Counted from the stretch's first letter, positions 1 to 7,534 are shown. The stretch: DNA of 33,820 nucleotides from an uncultured Oscillospiraceae bacterium (GCA_947624035.1 CANQIH010000004.1:1-33820), one strand, 5' to 3'. Numbers and translations are program-made. Notes: generated by a model not told the origin, from the sequence alone.

Positions 1-1
1 C

Positions 2-77
2 GACTTAGTAGCTCAGGCGGTAGAGCAACTGCCTTTTAAGCAGTGGGTCCGGGGTTCGAGTCCCCGCTAGGTCACCA
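2..77 (+). tRNA. tRNA-Lys (anticodon TTT), CCA encoded
   Basis: Cloverleaf readable: acceptor GACTTAG/CTAGGTC (one G-U), anticodon stem ACTGC/GCAGT with loop CTTTTAA, T-arm CGGGG-TTCGAGT-CCCCG, discriminator A plus CCA. Confidence 0.95.
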
Positions 78-80
78 AAG

Positions 81-115
81 AAAACCCTAGAACCATCGCG
101 GTTCTAGGGTTTTTA
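81..115 (+). terminator. Rho-independent terminator after tRNA-Lys
   Basis: AACCCTAGAACC-ATCGC-GGTTCTAGGGTT followed by TTT. Confidence 0.85.
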
Positions 116-159
116 ATGTTTGATGGTGGAGATGATTTGTTAGTAACGTGTTAGTAACG

Positions 160-468
160 TCAAAGGTTGCCTATCTTTCGCATGACGCTATCATACACCC
201 TTGGATATGCCACTTTGAGCGTGTCCATAAGGTCGTCGATGATGTCCCACGCAGATTCCTCTTTGCCTTTCACCGCCCGCAGGAAGTCGCTGGATACCTC
301 CAACTTGGCAGACATGATAGGCGCAGACGCTTGGGAATATCCTGTGTCCCCCATTAGGTTTGAGCGCACAATATAGAGGTCGGCCAATTTAGAGCAAATA
401 CCGGCGTTTGGATTTTTGACGTTCTCATACTCCGCTATTGCGCTTTCGACCTCGCGTAATGTAAGCAT
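160..468 (-). CDS. Phage hypothetical protein (102 aa)
   Basis: ORF in the phage gene run. Confidence 0.6.
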   Translation of the reverse strand: MLTLREVESAIAEYENVKNPNAGICSKLADLYIVRSNLMGDTGYSQASAPIMSAKLEVSSDFLRAVKGKEESAWDIIDDLMDTLKVAYPRVYDSVMRKIGNL

Positions 469-486
469 GGCCGAACCTCCCTATTG

Positions 487-924
487 TTACATCTCTTTCA
501 ACTGCTTCTTGAAGCGGCGGATAGCCTCGCGCTGTTCCTCGGTATCGGCCTCCTCCATCATTGCGTCGACGTGTTCCATCATACCACCACGGCTATACCG
601 ACGGCCACGCATGGAGTTACCGTCACGGTAGCCATCGTCGCGGCTGTACCGGCCCATACTGTCACGGTTGCGGCGATAAGAGTTGCCACCCTCGTTATAG
701 CCGTCACGGGCATACTGATCGCCAAAGCGGCCACGGGCCTCCCAATCGCCAGCCTGAGAGTAACCGCCGCCCTCGTCCATGATGCAGATTTTGTCGATGT
801 TCTTGATGGTGTCGGTCAGCTTGTGAGCCAGTTCAAGGTCACCAGCGCCCATCTCGGGCTTACGGGCAACTTCGTCCAGTTCCTCGCACAGCTTGTCCCG
901 CAGTTCATACATAGATTTACCCAT
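487..924 (-). CDS. Phage hypothetical protein with Gly/Arg/Tyr-rich low-complexity centre (145 aa)
   Basis: ORF with helical ends and a RGR/DGYRDGNS-type central region. Confidence 0.7.
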   Translation of the reverse strand: MGKSMYELRDKLCEELDEVARKPEMGAGDLELAHKLTDTIKNIDKICIMDEGGGYSQAGDWEARGRFGDQYARDGYNEGGNSYRRNRDSMGRYSRDDGYRDGNSMRGRRYSRGGMMEHVDAMMEEADTEEQREAIRRFKKQLKEM

Positions 925-936
925 TATTTACTCCTT

Positions 937-1383
937 TCACGCCACGCGGGTAAACGCAATGGCCGCATTGGTTACGTTTATACCCTGAGTGATTGCCTCC
1001 ACGGTGACGGTAGCACAGCACCCGCGCGGAACGTCTACGTAAGCGAATGTAGACACGTGATTAATATCCGTCACAACAGCGGCGGGGGTCACAGTGGCGA
1101 TAGAGCTTGCCAGAGGTTCACCGTTTAGCGCAATAGCCACGGTCGCGCCGGTAGCCGGAGTGCCGCCGTCAGCGACAGCAAGGTTGCCCTGGAACTGCAC
1201 CAAATAGCGTGCAAAGCACTGGTTACAAGCGCAACCGGGGCCACGCAAAGTAAACAGGCCGCTGTCCTGACGGTGAATCACAAGGCCCTTATTGCAAGGT
1301 ATCGGGCTTTCGGTAAAAATCACGTTCTGCCCTGCGATGACGGCTTGCTGTGCGATTGAAGTGTAATATGCCGTAAAAATCAT
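937..1383 (-). CDS. Phage structural-type protein (MIFTAYYTSIA...FTRVA)
   Basis: ORF 937..1527; start placed at internal ATG 1383, preceded by GAAAGGA. Confidence 0.65.
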   Translation of the reverse strand: MIFTAYYTSIAQQAVIAGQNVIFTESPIPCNKGLVIHRQDSGLFTLRGPGCACNQCFARYLVQFQGNLAVADGGTPATGATVAIALNGEPLASSIATVTPAAVVTDINHVSTFAYVDVPRGCCATVTVEAITQGINVTNAAIAFTRVA

Positions 1384-1484
1384 TCCTTTCGTAAAAGATA
1401 GCGGCGAGGGCATACACCCCCGCCGCTTGTGTACAGTATCGGCATAAACCGACCATTTTGCCGACGAAGGCAAAAAGCTGTTTA

Positions 1485-2117
1485 TTATTCGGATTTCGGA
1501 TTTTTCCAAGCTGGTGTTGTAAGGCAATCTTCAACACTCCACCCTTTTAAAATCCTCATCCTAATTGTGTTTTTGTGTAATCCCGTTTTTCTTGCCCACT
1601 GTGAATAGGTCAACCTTTTTCCGTCAAACTCAATATATTTGTTCGTATATCTATTATTTGCCTGCTGGATAGCAGTCGCCCACCGGCAATTTTCTGGGCA
1701 ATAATCTCCATCGTTGTCTATCCTATCAATGGTCAAATCATCTGCATACCCGTGAGACACGGACCATTTAACAAACTCTGAAAAATCTTCCCATTCCTTA
1801 CAGACTGTTATTCCCCTTCCTCCGTACAATTTGTAACCATTGGCGCATGGGTCTGAACATCTTTTTTTCATTCCCTGCCATATATGATTTAGACGCTTGT
1901 AGGATTCTCGGGACAATCCGCTTGTTTTTCTGGCCTCTGTTCTAATATAATGCATACAACCACATGATTTTATGGTACCGTTTTTAAGATGGTGTGCATA
2001 ATGGATGGATTGATTTCCGCAATCACATTGGCACAGCCACTTTCCGCCTCCAATATACTTTATCGGAGTAAGCATTCCGTATTTTCCCCCGGTAATATCA
2101 GTATGTTTCCGTGGCAT
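1485..2117 (-). CDS. HNH/AP2-type homing-endonuclease-like protein
   Basis: CxCDCG...SCGC zinc-knuckle-like N-terminus, YGGRGITVCKEW, IDRIDNDGDYCPENCRWAT core, C-terminal DNA-binding-like GWSVEDCLTTP. Paralog of 3544..4398. Confidence 0.85.
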   Translation of the reverse strand: MPRKHTDITGGKYGMLTPIKYIGGGKWLCQCDCGNQSIHYAHHLKNGTIKSCGCMHYIRTEARKTSGLSRESYKRLNHIWQGMKKRCSDPCANGYKLYGGRGITVCKEWEDFSEFVKWSVSHGYADDLTIDRIDNDGDYCPENCRWATAIQQANNRYTNKYIEFDGKRLTYSQWARKTGLHKNTIRMRILKGWSVEDCLTTPAWKNPKSE

Positions 2118-2130
2118 TATATCAATCTCC

Positions 2131-2203
2131 TTACCTAAGATTACCTAAATTATATCACTTTTTCGGTTGACAGTCAAGCGTAATTTGTGGTATTCTTAGG
2201 TAA
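2131..2203. promoter_or_regulatory. Divergent regulatory region with three TTACCTAA/TTAGGTAA motifs
   Basis: TTACCTAA at 2131-2138 and 2141-2148; TTAGGTAA at 2196-2203; the outer copies abut the SD of the divergent genes. Confidence 0.55.
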
Positions 2204-2217
2204 AGGAGTTGATTTTT

Positions 2218-2382
2218 ATGCCAAATAACGAAGGGCTTACAAACCGTTGCCGTCTTACTGTTTCGGTAGATAAGGAGCTAATTGCCAAATTAAAGGATTA
2301 CTCGAAAAAAACGATGGTGCCAGTCAGCAGGCTATTAGATGTTGCAATCAAAAGGCTTTTGGAGCAAGGGATTAACCAGTGA
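2218..2382 (+). CDS. Small ribbon-helix-helix (CopG/Arc-like) protein, 54 aa
   Basis: MPNNEGLTNRCRLTVSVDKELIAKLKDYSKKTMVPVSRLLDVAIKRLLEQGINQ*; RBS AAAGGAG upstream. Below the ORF-track size cutoff. Confidence 0.7.
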   Translation: MPNNEGLTNRCRLTVSVDKELIAKLKDYSKKTMVPVSRLLDVAIKRLLEQGINQ

Positions 2383-2383
2383 T

Positions 2384-3078
2384 TTAGGCGGCGTAACCGT
2401 TGCAACCGCAGCCGCAACCGCTGTTGTTCAGACCAATCCCGTAAGAGGACTGGAAGGGAGAACAAGTGATATAGGCGGGCTGGGGGCAAGGCCGCAGGGT
2501 GTTCACCAGATAGTTGTTCTGGGCCTGCTGGCTAGCGGCCAGATCGGCGCGGAACAGCTGCTGATTGAGTGCGGTGATCTGCGCGTCCTTCGCAGCGATC
2601 TCCTGCTGGGTCAGCTTGTCCAGCACAGCGCGGGCATTGTCGTTCTGGTTGGTGATGATGTCCCGCGTCATGGTCTGCATGGCATACCGGGTGTCGCAAG
2701 CCTGAGCACTGATGTTGCTGTTGATGCCCGCAAGGGTCTGCTGAGCATCGCAGCAGCAACCGGCAATCTGGGTAGCCAGCGCGTTCTGGCCCTGCAACGT
2801 GGCAATGGTCTGCGCGTTGAAGCCCTGCTGGACAGTGGTACCGAGAGCGTTGATTTTGCCAGCGGTGTCATACTGCTGGTTGCAGATAGTGGAGTTGAGG
2901 TTGGCAAAGCCCAGGTTGACGGCATCGTTGGCGTTCTGGATTTCGCGCTTGACATCCTGGAAGGACATATCCTGGCACAGCTCGCCGCGAGTGAGGGCCT
3001 GACCGCCGCCGCCGTTACCGCCGAAACCGCCGCCAAAACCGCCCCACCCCCAAGCGAAGATGAAGAAGAGGATTATCC
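2384..3078 (-). CDS. Phage Gly-rich/hydrophobic protein, exon 2 of intron-split gene
   Basis: Reads (W)IILFFIFAWGWGGFGGGFGGNGGGGQALTRGELCQDMSFQDVKREIQ...CGCNGYAA*. In frame with exon 1 after removal of 3079..3320. Confidence 0.85.
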
Positions 3079-3320
3079 CGTGTTGTTATCGTAAAGGCTT
3101 TTTATCCTATACTTCTATTGCTTTCTATTCGCAATAGTCCGGCATACCTTTTCAACTCATAGAGTTGTCGCGGTCTCGTGGACGGATTATATCTTTTCAC
3201 CGTCTATGCTCTGCCCCTGACTATACTTTGCATAGCCTTCGGTTCTGATTCCCATTTCAGGGTTCCAGCTTAATACCGCGATTTTTCAATGTGCGTCACC
3301 GCACAAAGTGGCAGATTTCT
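3079..3320 (-). ncRNA. Group I self-splicing intron (~242 nt, no internal ORF)
   Basis: 5' exon ends in U (3321), intron ends in G (3079). P1 UGGU|AG-AAAU-CUGCCA has a U-G wobble at the splice site; P3 TCGCGGT (3281-3275)/ACCGCGA (3174-3168); P7 GCATA (3209-3205)/TATGC (3146-3142); P8 AACTC/GAGTT (3166-3154); P9 CTATTGC/GCAATAG (3137-3115). Splicing restores one 265-codon ORF. Confidence 0.88.
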
Positions 3321-3423
3321 ACCAGGCACCATCGCCGCCCCACATGCCAGAATTGTTGTTACCACAATTCCCGGTGCATGCGGCAATATCAGCGGGCGTC
3401 ATAGAATCTACGGTTAGAGACAT
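3321..3423 (-). CDS. Phage Gly-rich/hydrophobic protein, exon 1 of intron-split gene
   Basis: MSLTVDSMTPADIAACTGNCGNNNSGMWGGDGAW + T; unspliced reading hits a stop (TAG) immediately. Confidence 0.85.
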
Positions 3424-3543
3424 TGTTTTCTCCTTTGATAAAAATATTTCTATAAAATCGGCCGATTTCAATAGACAATTAAGTGGATATGTGATATAAT
3501 TGCATTATGGGGACGGGGTAAATAAAGCTAAACGGAGGCACAA

Positions 3544-4398
3544 ATGCAATCGTATTCAATGAGGAAAATAGAAGATTATATCGGTAAGCGTTACGGGCAT
3601 TTGACCGTTATAGGTGAAGCGCCGAAAACACACAAATACTCAAACTCTTTTCTGTTCCAGTGCGATTGCGGGAATGTGATTGCGGAACAGCCTACAAGGG
3701 TTATGTCCGGGCATAAATCAAGTTGCGGAAAATGTGAGTATGCCGGGAAAACTGGAATACCAACATTTAACCCGGATGATTACATAGGGCGAAAGAATAA
3801 TATGTTGACCGTGATAGGCGTAGCTGACAAAAAGCCAACCGAAAAACGATGGAAACTAAAATGCCTTTGCGATTGCGGAAACTACACAGAAATATATCCA
3901 GACCAATTCAACCGGGGCGCTGTGAAGTCTTGTGGGTGTTTGCGCCGCCGTGGTACACGCACAGTAGACAGCCGCTCAAAACATCCTCTTTATGGGATAT
4001 GGAACCAGATGATGGGCCGTTGCTACCGCAAGTCAGATAAGCATTACCACTTGTACGGCGGGCGTGGTATCAAGGTGTGTGAAGAATGGCACGATTTTTG
4101 GAACTTTGCGAAATGGTCTGATTCTATCGGTGGCAGGCCGGACAATGAAGAAATTGACCGCATAGACAATGACGGCGACTATTGCCCGGAGAATTGCCGC
4201 TGGGCCACGCGAAAGCAACAAAACTCTAATAAGTCAAATAACATCGTCATTGAGTACAACGGAAAGAAACAGACCCTTGCTGAATGGTCGGAAGAAACGG
4301 GTATAAGATGGGGAGTGCTAAACCATCGGTATCACCGTGGGTGGAGCGCAGAAAGAATGTTGACAACGCCCGTACAGATACACAAAAAGCACGACTAG
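3544..4398 (+). CDS. HNH/AP2-type homing-endonuclease-like protein with duplicated zinc-knuckle-like N-terminal module
   Basis: Two YGHLTVIG/NNMLTVIG...CDCGN...CG-C modules, then YGGRGIKVCEEW, IDRIDNDGDYCPENCRWAT. RBS GGAGG upstream. Confidence 0.85.
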   Translation: MQSYSMRKIEDYIGKRYGHLTVIGEAPKTHKYSNSFLFQCDCGNVIAEQPTRVMSGHKSSCGKCEYAGKTGIPTFNPDDYIGRKNNMLTVIGVADKKPTEKRWKLKCLCDCGNYTEIYPDQFNRGAVKSCGCLRRRGTRTVDSRSKHPLYGIWNQMMGRCYRKSDKHYHLYGGRGIKVCEEWHDFWNFAKWSDSIGGRPDNEEIDRIDNDGDYCPENCRWATRKQQNSNKSNNIVIEYNGKKQTLAEWSEETGIRWGVLNHRYHRGWSAERMLTTPVQIHKKHD

Positions 4399-4508
4399 TC
4401 TAACCGCTGGGCGGTTTCTTCTTCGTCGGTCCAGTCTTTACCGAACAAAGCGCAAAAGAGCATTAGTATAATCCATGCGCCGTCATCGTTCCAAATATCT
4501 TCTGTCAT
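4395..4508 (-). CDS. Small phage membrane protein (37 aa)
   Basis: MTEDIWNDDGAWIILMLFCALFGKDWTDEEETAQRLD*; ATGA overlap with the upstream gene. Confidence 0.6.
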   Translation of the reverse strand: MTEDIWNDDGAWIILMLFCALFGKDWTDEEETAQRLD

Positions 4509-4723
4509 TTGAACATATCCTGGAACTGGCTCGCCATCTGTTGTGCCATATTAAGCTGCTGCTGGCTGATCTTGCCGGAGTTGACCATGTTCATCACGGT
4601 CTGCTTGGGGTCGCCCTGGAAGGTCTGACGGAACTGTTTGAAGCTCTGTACCATCTGCTGCATATTGCCAAACGGTCCGGGCATGGAACCGCCGCCGAGG
4701 GCTGAAAACAAGGGATTAGGCAT
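4505..4723 (-). CDS. Phage hypothetical protein (72 aa)
   Basis: ORF overlapping its neighbours by start/stop coupling. Confidence 0.7.
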   Translation of the reverse strand: MPNPLFSALGGGSMPGPFGNMQQMVQSFKQFRQTFQGDPKQTVMNMVNSGKISQQQLNMAQQMASQFQDMFK

Positions 4724-5210
4724 CCTCTGTTACCTCCTTTTTGGGCTTGCAAGTGCATTTCTTGGCTTTAAGAGCCTCTAATTCGTCTACTACGGACTGG
4801 AACTCTGCGCGGGTCACATAGTCAGGAATAGGAGCGGCGGCAGGTGTCCTCTGCGCCGCTGTGCGCTCTGTGTAGTCCAGCACGCGCATGGACGGCATAC
4901 CAGAGGAATCTACGGTCTTGATGTATACGGTCTGGTTTTCGCTATCCCACAAGGGAACGGTGTTCCCGTTTCCAACGAGGAAAGACTTTGCCCCGGCCTC
5001 GCCCTGGACCCATATCATGCTGTTGTTAGGCTGAGGAACGGGCTGTTGCATTGGTTGGGGCATTGGTGCCCCCGCCATCGGCTGCTGAAAGTTCATAGCG
5101 TTACGATTCCTAAGCATTGCAAGATTGTCAGGCATAGGAGCGTAATTAATGTTTCCGCCGTTAGGTGTATTATCGGGAACCCACATATAACCCATGTTTT
5201 TGCCCTCCAT
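4716..5210 (-). CDS. Phage hypothetical protein (Pro/Gln/Met-rich, 164 aa)
   Basis: ORF overlapping the next gene; GGAGG RBS within its start region. Confidence 0.75.
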   Translation of the reverse strand: MEGKNMGYMWVPDNTPNGGNINYAPMPDNLAMLRNRNAMNFQQPMAGAPMPQPMQQPVPQPNNSMIWVQGEAGAKSFLVGNGNTVPLWDSENQTVYIKTVDSSGMPSMRVLDYTERTAAQRTPAAAPIPDYVTRAEFQSVVDELEALKAKKCTCKPKKEVTEDA

Positions 5211-5220
5211 TTATCAAAAT

Positions 5221-5375
5221 TTCTCTTAACTGTTACCGGATTTTGTTAACTGATTTAGCTTTTGTTAGCTCATTTGTTTGATTATTAAGTTGATGTTTGC
5301 TTATTGAGTTGATTTATCAGTTGGTGAATTGATTTTGCGGTTGGTGAATTGACTTTCCAGTTGATTAATCTCTAC
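5221..5375 (-). repeat. Degenerate ~20-nt AT-rich tandem repeats
   Basis: Minus strand: TCAATTCACCAACCGCAAAA, TCAATTCACCAACTGATAAA, TCAACTCAATAAGCAAACA, TCAACTTAATAATCAAACAAA, and more degenerate units. Confidence 0.6.
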
Positions 5376-5385
5376 GTCAGTTGAC

Positions 5386-5775
5386 CTATCTTCTGGCGGT
5401 CTGGTCCATATGCTCCCAGTAATATAAGGGTATCTCATCGGAGCTGTCCCACGTATCAAAAATAATTCCTTGTTTAACGCACACAACATGCCCAGAAATC
5501 GCGAGGACGTACGTCCCTGTCGGATTATCCCTTGCGAAGTCGGCGACCGTGTACGGCTCTCCTACGTCTGGTATGAGGTGCCGCCGGAATCCGTGGTCTT
5601 TGAGATACTCGCCCCATATGAAGTTGCTGGACGGCATGTCACAAAGCTCATAGCCTTTAAGGACTATACCTGTATAGGTTTCATCCCACGTCTGGTCTAA
5701 TGCCTTGGATATGGCCCGGATAACGCAGTCACCCACACGTTTCCCTTTTGGGCTAGGGTTATACTCCTGCCACAT
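5386..5775 (-). CDS. Phage papain-fold (C39-like) cysteine-peptidase-like protein
   Basis: MWQEYNPSPKGKRVGDCVIRAISKAL...ISGHVVCVKQGIIFDTWDSSD: GDC + GH + D(T)W arrangement. Confidence 0.55.
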   Translation of the reverse strand: MWQEYNPSPKGKRVGDCVIRAISKALDQTWDETYTGIVLKGYELCDMPSSNFIWGEYLKDHGFRRHLIPDVGEPYTVADFARDNPTGTYVLAISGHVVCVKQGIIFDTWDSSDEIPLYYWEHMDQTARR

Positions 5776-5942
5776 CAGCCGACAGCCTCCTGCGCGATCT
5801 GCTCGCACTCTTGGCGATATATTCTCTCCTGCTCTTCGATGAACTCTTCTAGTTTTCCGTCACGGCGAAGTCTAAAGACCATGCCGACAGCCTCAGAGAG
5901 AGGAAAACCGAAGGATATCAATTTAAGTTCATCTTCGCCCAT
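5775..5942 (-). CDS. Phage hypothetical protein (MGEDELKLISFGFPLSEAVGMVFRL...)
   Basis: ORF with GGAGG RBS 5' of the ATG at 5942; overlaps the next gene. Confidence 0.6.
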   Translation of the reverse strand: MGEDELKLISFGFPLSEAVGMVFRLRRDGKLEEFIEEQERIYRQECEQIAQEAVG

Positions 5943-5961
5943 AACGGCCTCCAAAAAGATA

Positions 5962-5995
5962 GAGGGAACACGTACCAATGGTATGTTGTTCCCTC
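5962..5995 (-). terminator. Hairpin with T-rich tail in phage leader (terminator or attenuator)
   Basis: GAGGGAACA...TACC-ATT-GGTA...TGTTCCCTC then TATCTTTTT on the minus strand. Confidence 0.5.
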
Positions 5996-6077
5996 CTTTG
6001 ATTTAATTGTACATCGGGCCGATTTTCTTTGTGGGAAGGTTATGGGTAAGATATGGGTAAAATTAAAAGCGGATGGA

Positions 6078-6293
6078 TCACTCCACCCGCTTCATTTCTT
6101 TGGCCCTTCTCTCGGCGGCTATCTCCACTTTGAAAAGGATTTTATGTAGTCTGTTCGCTATGGTCTTTCTCGTGACGCCGTAGTCTGCGGCAATGTCCTC
6201 TTGAGCCATAAAGCCTATAAGATACTTCGTTGCAATTTCCTGGTCCTGTTTGCTAAGAGCGGCTTCACTTATAACACATTCCCAATCGGAACG
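6078..6293 (-). CDS. Phage HTH / sigma-70 region 4-like small protein (start uncertain)
   Basis: ...LRSDWECVISEAALSKQDQEIATKYLIGFMAQEDIAADYGVTRKTIANRLHKILFKVEIAAERRAKEMKRVE*; no good in-frame ATG at the expected N-terminus. Confidence 0.5.
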   Translation of the reverse strand, partial: RSDWECVISEAALSKQDQEIATKYLIGFMAQEDIAADYGVTRKTIANRLHKILFKVEIAAERRAKEMKRVE

Positions 6294-6352
6294 CAGGAAG
6301 CTACTTGTGTTTTCTAACCCGCGTACCCTTGCTCTTGCCGTTTTTCTTTTTC

Positions 6353-6670
6353 CTAACCCTGGTTTTCCGTATTCTCGCCATTCGTCAGTTCTTCCATGAT
6401 ACGGATAACATCGTCAGGAGTGAGATCGGATGCGATAACATTCCCGTTGGCGTCCTCAACGACGTACACGCCGGTGTTGTCAACCGTACTCACGTAGTCG
6501 TACTGGCACCAGAGCCACACGAACGCGCACACGATGAGCACAACGGAAACAGCCCAGCACACGAGAAGCCGGAGCACCGTCTTGTGGTTCCGCGTCATGC
6601 ACATCTCATGGTACGCCAGCGGGACGGTCGCCTTTTCGTCAGCCGTAAAGGTCTCTTCCTTGTTATCCAT
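6353..6670 (-). CDS. Phage single-TM protein (105 aa)
   Basis: Hydrophobic VLRLLVCWAVSVVLIVCAFVWLW segment in an ORF within the phage run. Confidence 0.7.
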   Translation of the reverse strand: MDNKEETFTADEKATVPLAYHEMCMTRNHKTVLRLLVCWAVSVVLIVCAFVWLWCQYDYVSTVDNTGVYVVEDANGNVIASDLTPDDVIRIMEELTNGENTENQG

Positions 6671-6733
6671 ATCACCACGTCCTTTCTTTGAGAATTGTAT
6701 TATAAGTCAGCCGAAATTGCAACCGGTTTTTGC

Positions 6734-7534
6734 TCACAGCGCGGTCAGCACCTGTTTCCAGGTATCCTTACCGACCACGCCGTCGGCGTTGAGGCCCAGC
6801 TGCTTCTGGAGCGCCTGGACGCCGGTCTTTGTGGCCGGGCCGAACTCGCCATCTACTTTGAGCGTGCGGTCGATGCCTCTCGCGAAGATGATGCGCTGGA
6901 TAGTGGAGACCTCCGGGCCAGCACATCCCTTGGACAGCTCGTGCAGGCCGATGTCGGAGTACACGACCTTCCCGTACAGGTCGCCGGTGGGCTCGGGCTC
7001 GTTGCCGGAGGACGCGGCATAGTTGGGACGGACGTAGCCCCAGATGTAGGAGCTGGTGAGCGGATAGGACCGTGTACGGACCATATTGGCGCTGTTGCCC
7101 TCGATGGTGTACACATACGTCTTATCGGCTGCGTAAACCATGCCTGTATGGGTCCTTGTGCTGCCGTTGTCGCTGAACACGATGACGTCACCGGGCTTGG
7201 GAGACCACGCGCCGCGCCTGCCCTTCATGCTGGACGGGGCCGCGTCATAGAGCTGGTTGCAGGCCACATACGGCCACACGCCGCACATGACCTCCTTCGC
7301 CACGGACTTGTCCTGCCCGCAGGCGTCATAGATGGCTGTGGATACCGTGGCAGCACAATACGGCTGGCCCTGCACGCCGCACAGATAGCCCATGTAGGTG
7401 TAGTTGTTGGCACCCTTGTTTAGGACGAACGCGCTCTTTTCTCTTGTACTGGCATACAGGGACGAAGCCTTCTCATAGTAGCCCTTGTAGTACTCAAACG
7501 CCTTTACCGCCTGGGCGGCTGTACACTTAGCCAT
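6734..7534 (-). CDS. Endolysin: CHAP-like amidase + PG_binding_1
   Basis: YCAATVSTAIYDACG...PKPGDVIVFSDNGSTRTHTGMVYAADKTYVYTIEGNS and C-terminal STIQRIIFARGIDRTLKVDGEFGPATKTGVQALQKQLGLNADGVVGKDTW. ATG at 7543 or 7534. Confidence 0.9.
   Translation of the reverse strand: MAKCTAAQAVKAFEYYKGYYEKASSLYASTREKSAFVLNKGANNYTYMGYLCGVQGQPYCAATVSTAIYDACGQDKSVAKEVMCGVWPYVACNQLYDAAPSSMKGRRGAWSPKPGDVIVFSDNGSTRTHTGMVYAADKTYVYTIEGNSANMVRTRSYPLTSSYIWGYVRPNYAASSGNEPEPTGDLYGKVVYSDIGLHELSKGCAGPEVSTIQRIIFARGIDRTLKVDGEFGPATKTGVQALQKQLGLNADGVVGKDTWKQVLTAL

Noticed and set aside
937-1527. Full 196-aa ORF start at 1527
   Set aside because: The N-terminal 48 aa overlap the endonuclease 3' end and hairpin-rich intergenic DNA; ATG 1383 has the better RBS.
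2339-3094. 251-aa plus-strand ORF across exon 2
   Set aside because: Antisense to the phage protein; it begins inside the RHH gene and lacks an RBS.
5221-5375. CRISPR array candidate from ~20-nt repeats
   Set aside because: Units are degenerate, contiguous and without unique spacers; no cas genes. No CRISPR seen anywhere in the window.
6041-6061. Direct repeat TATGGGTAA x2
   Set aside because: Short and isolated; insufficient to support an operator.
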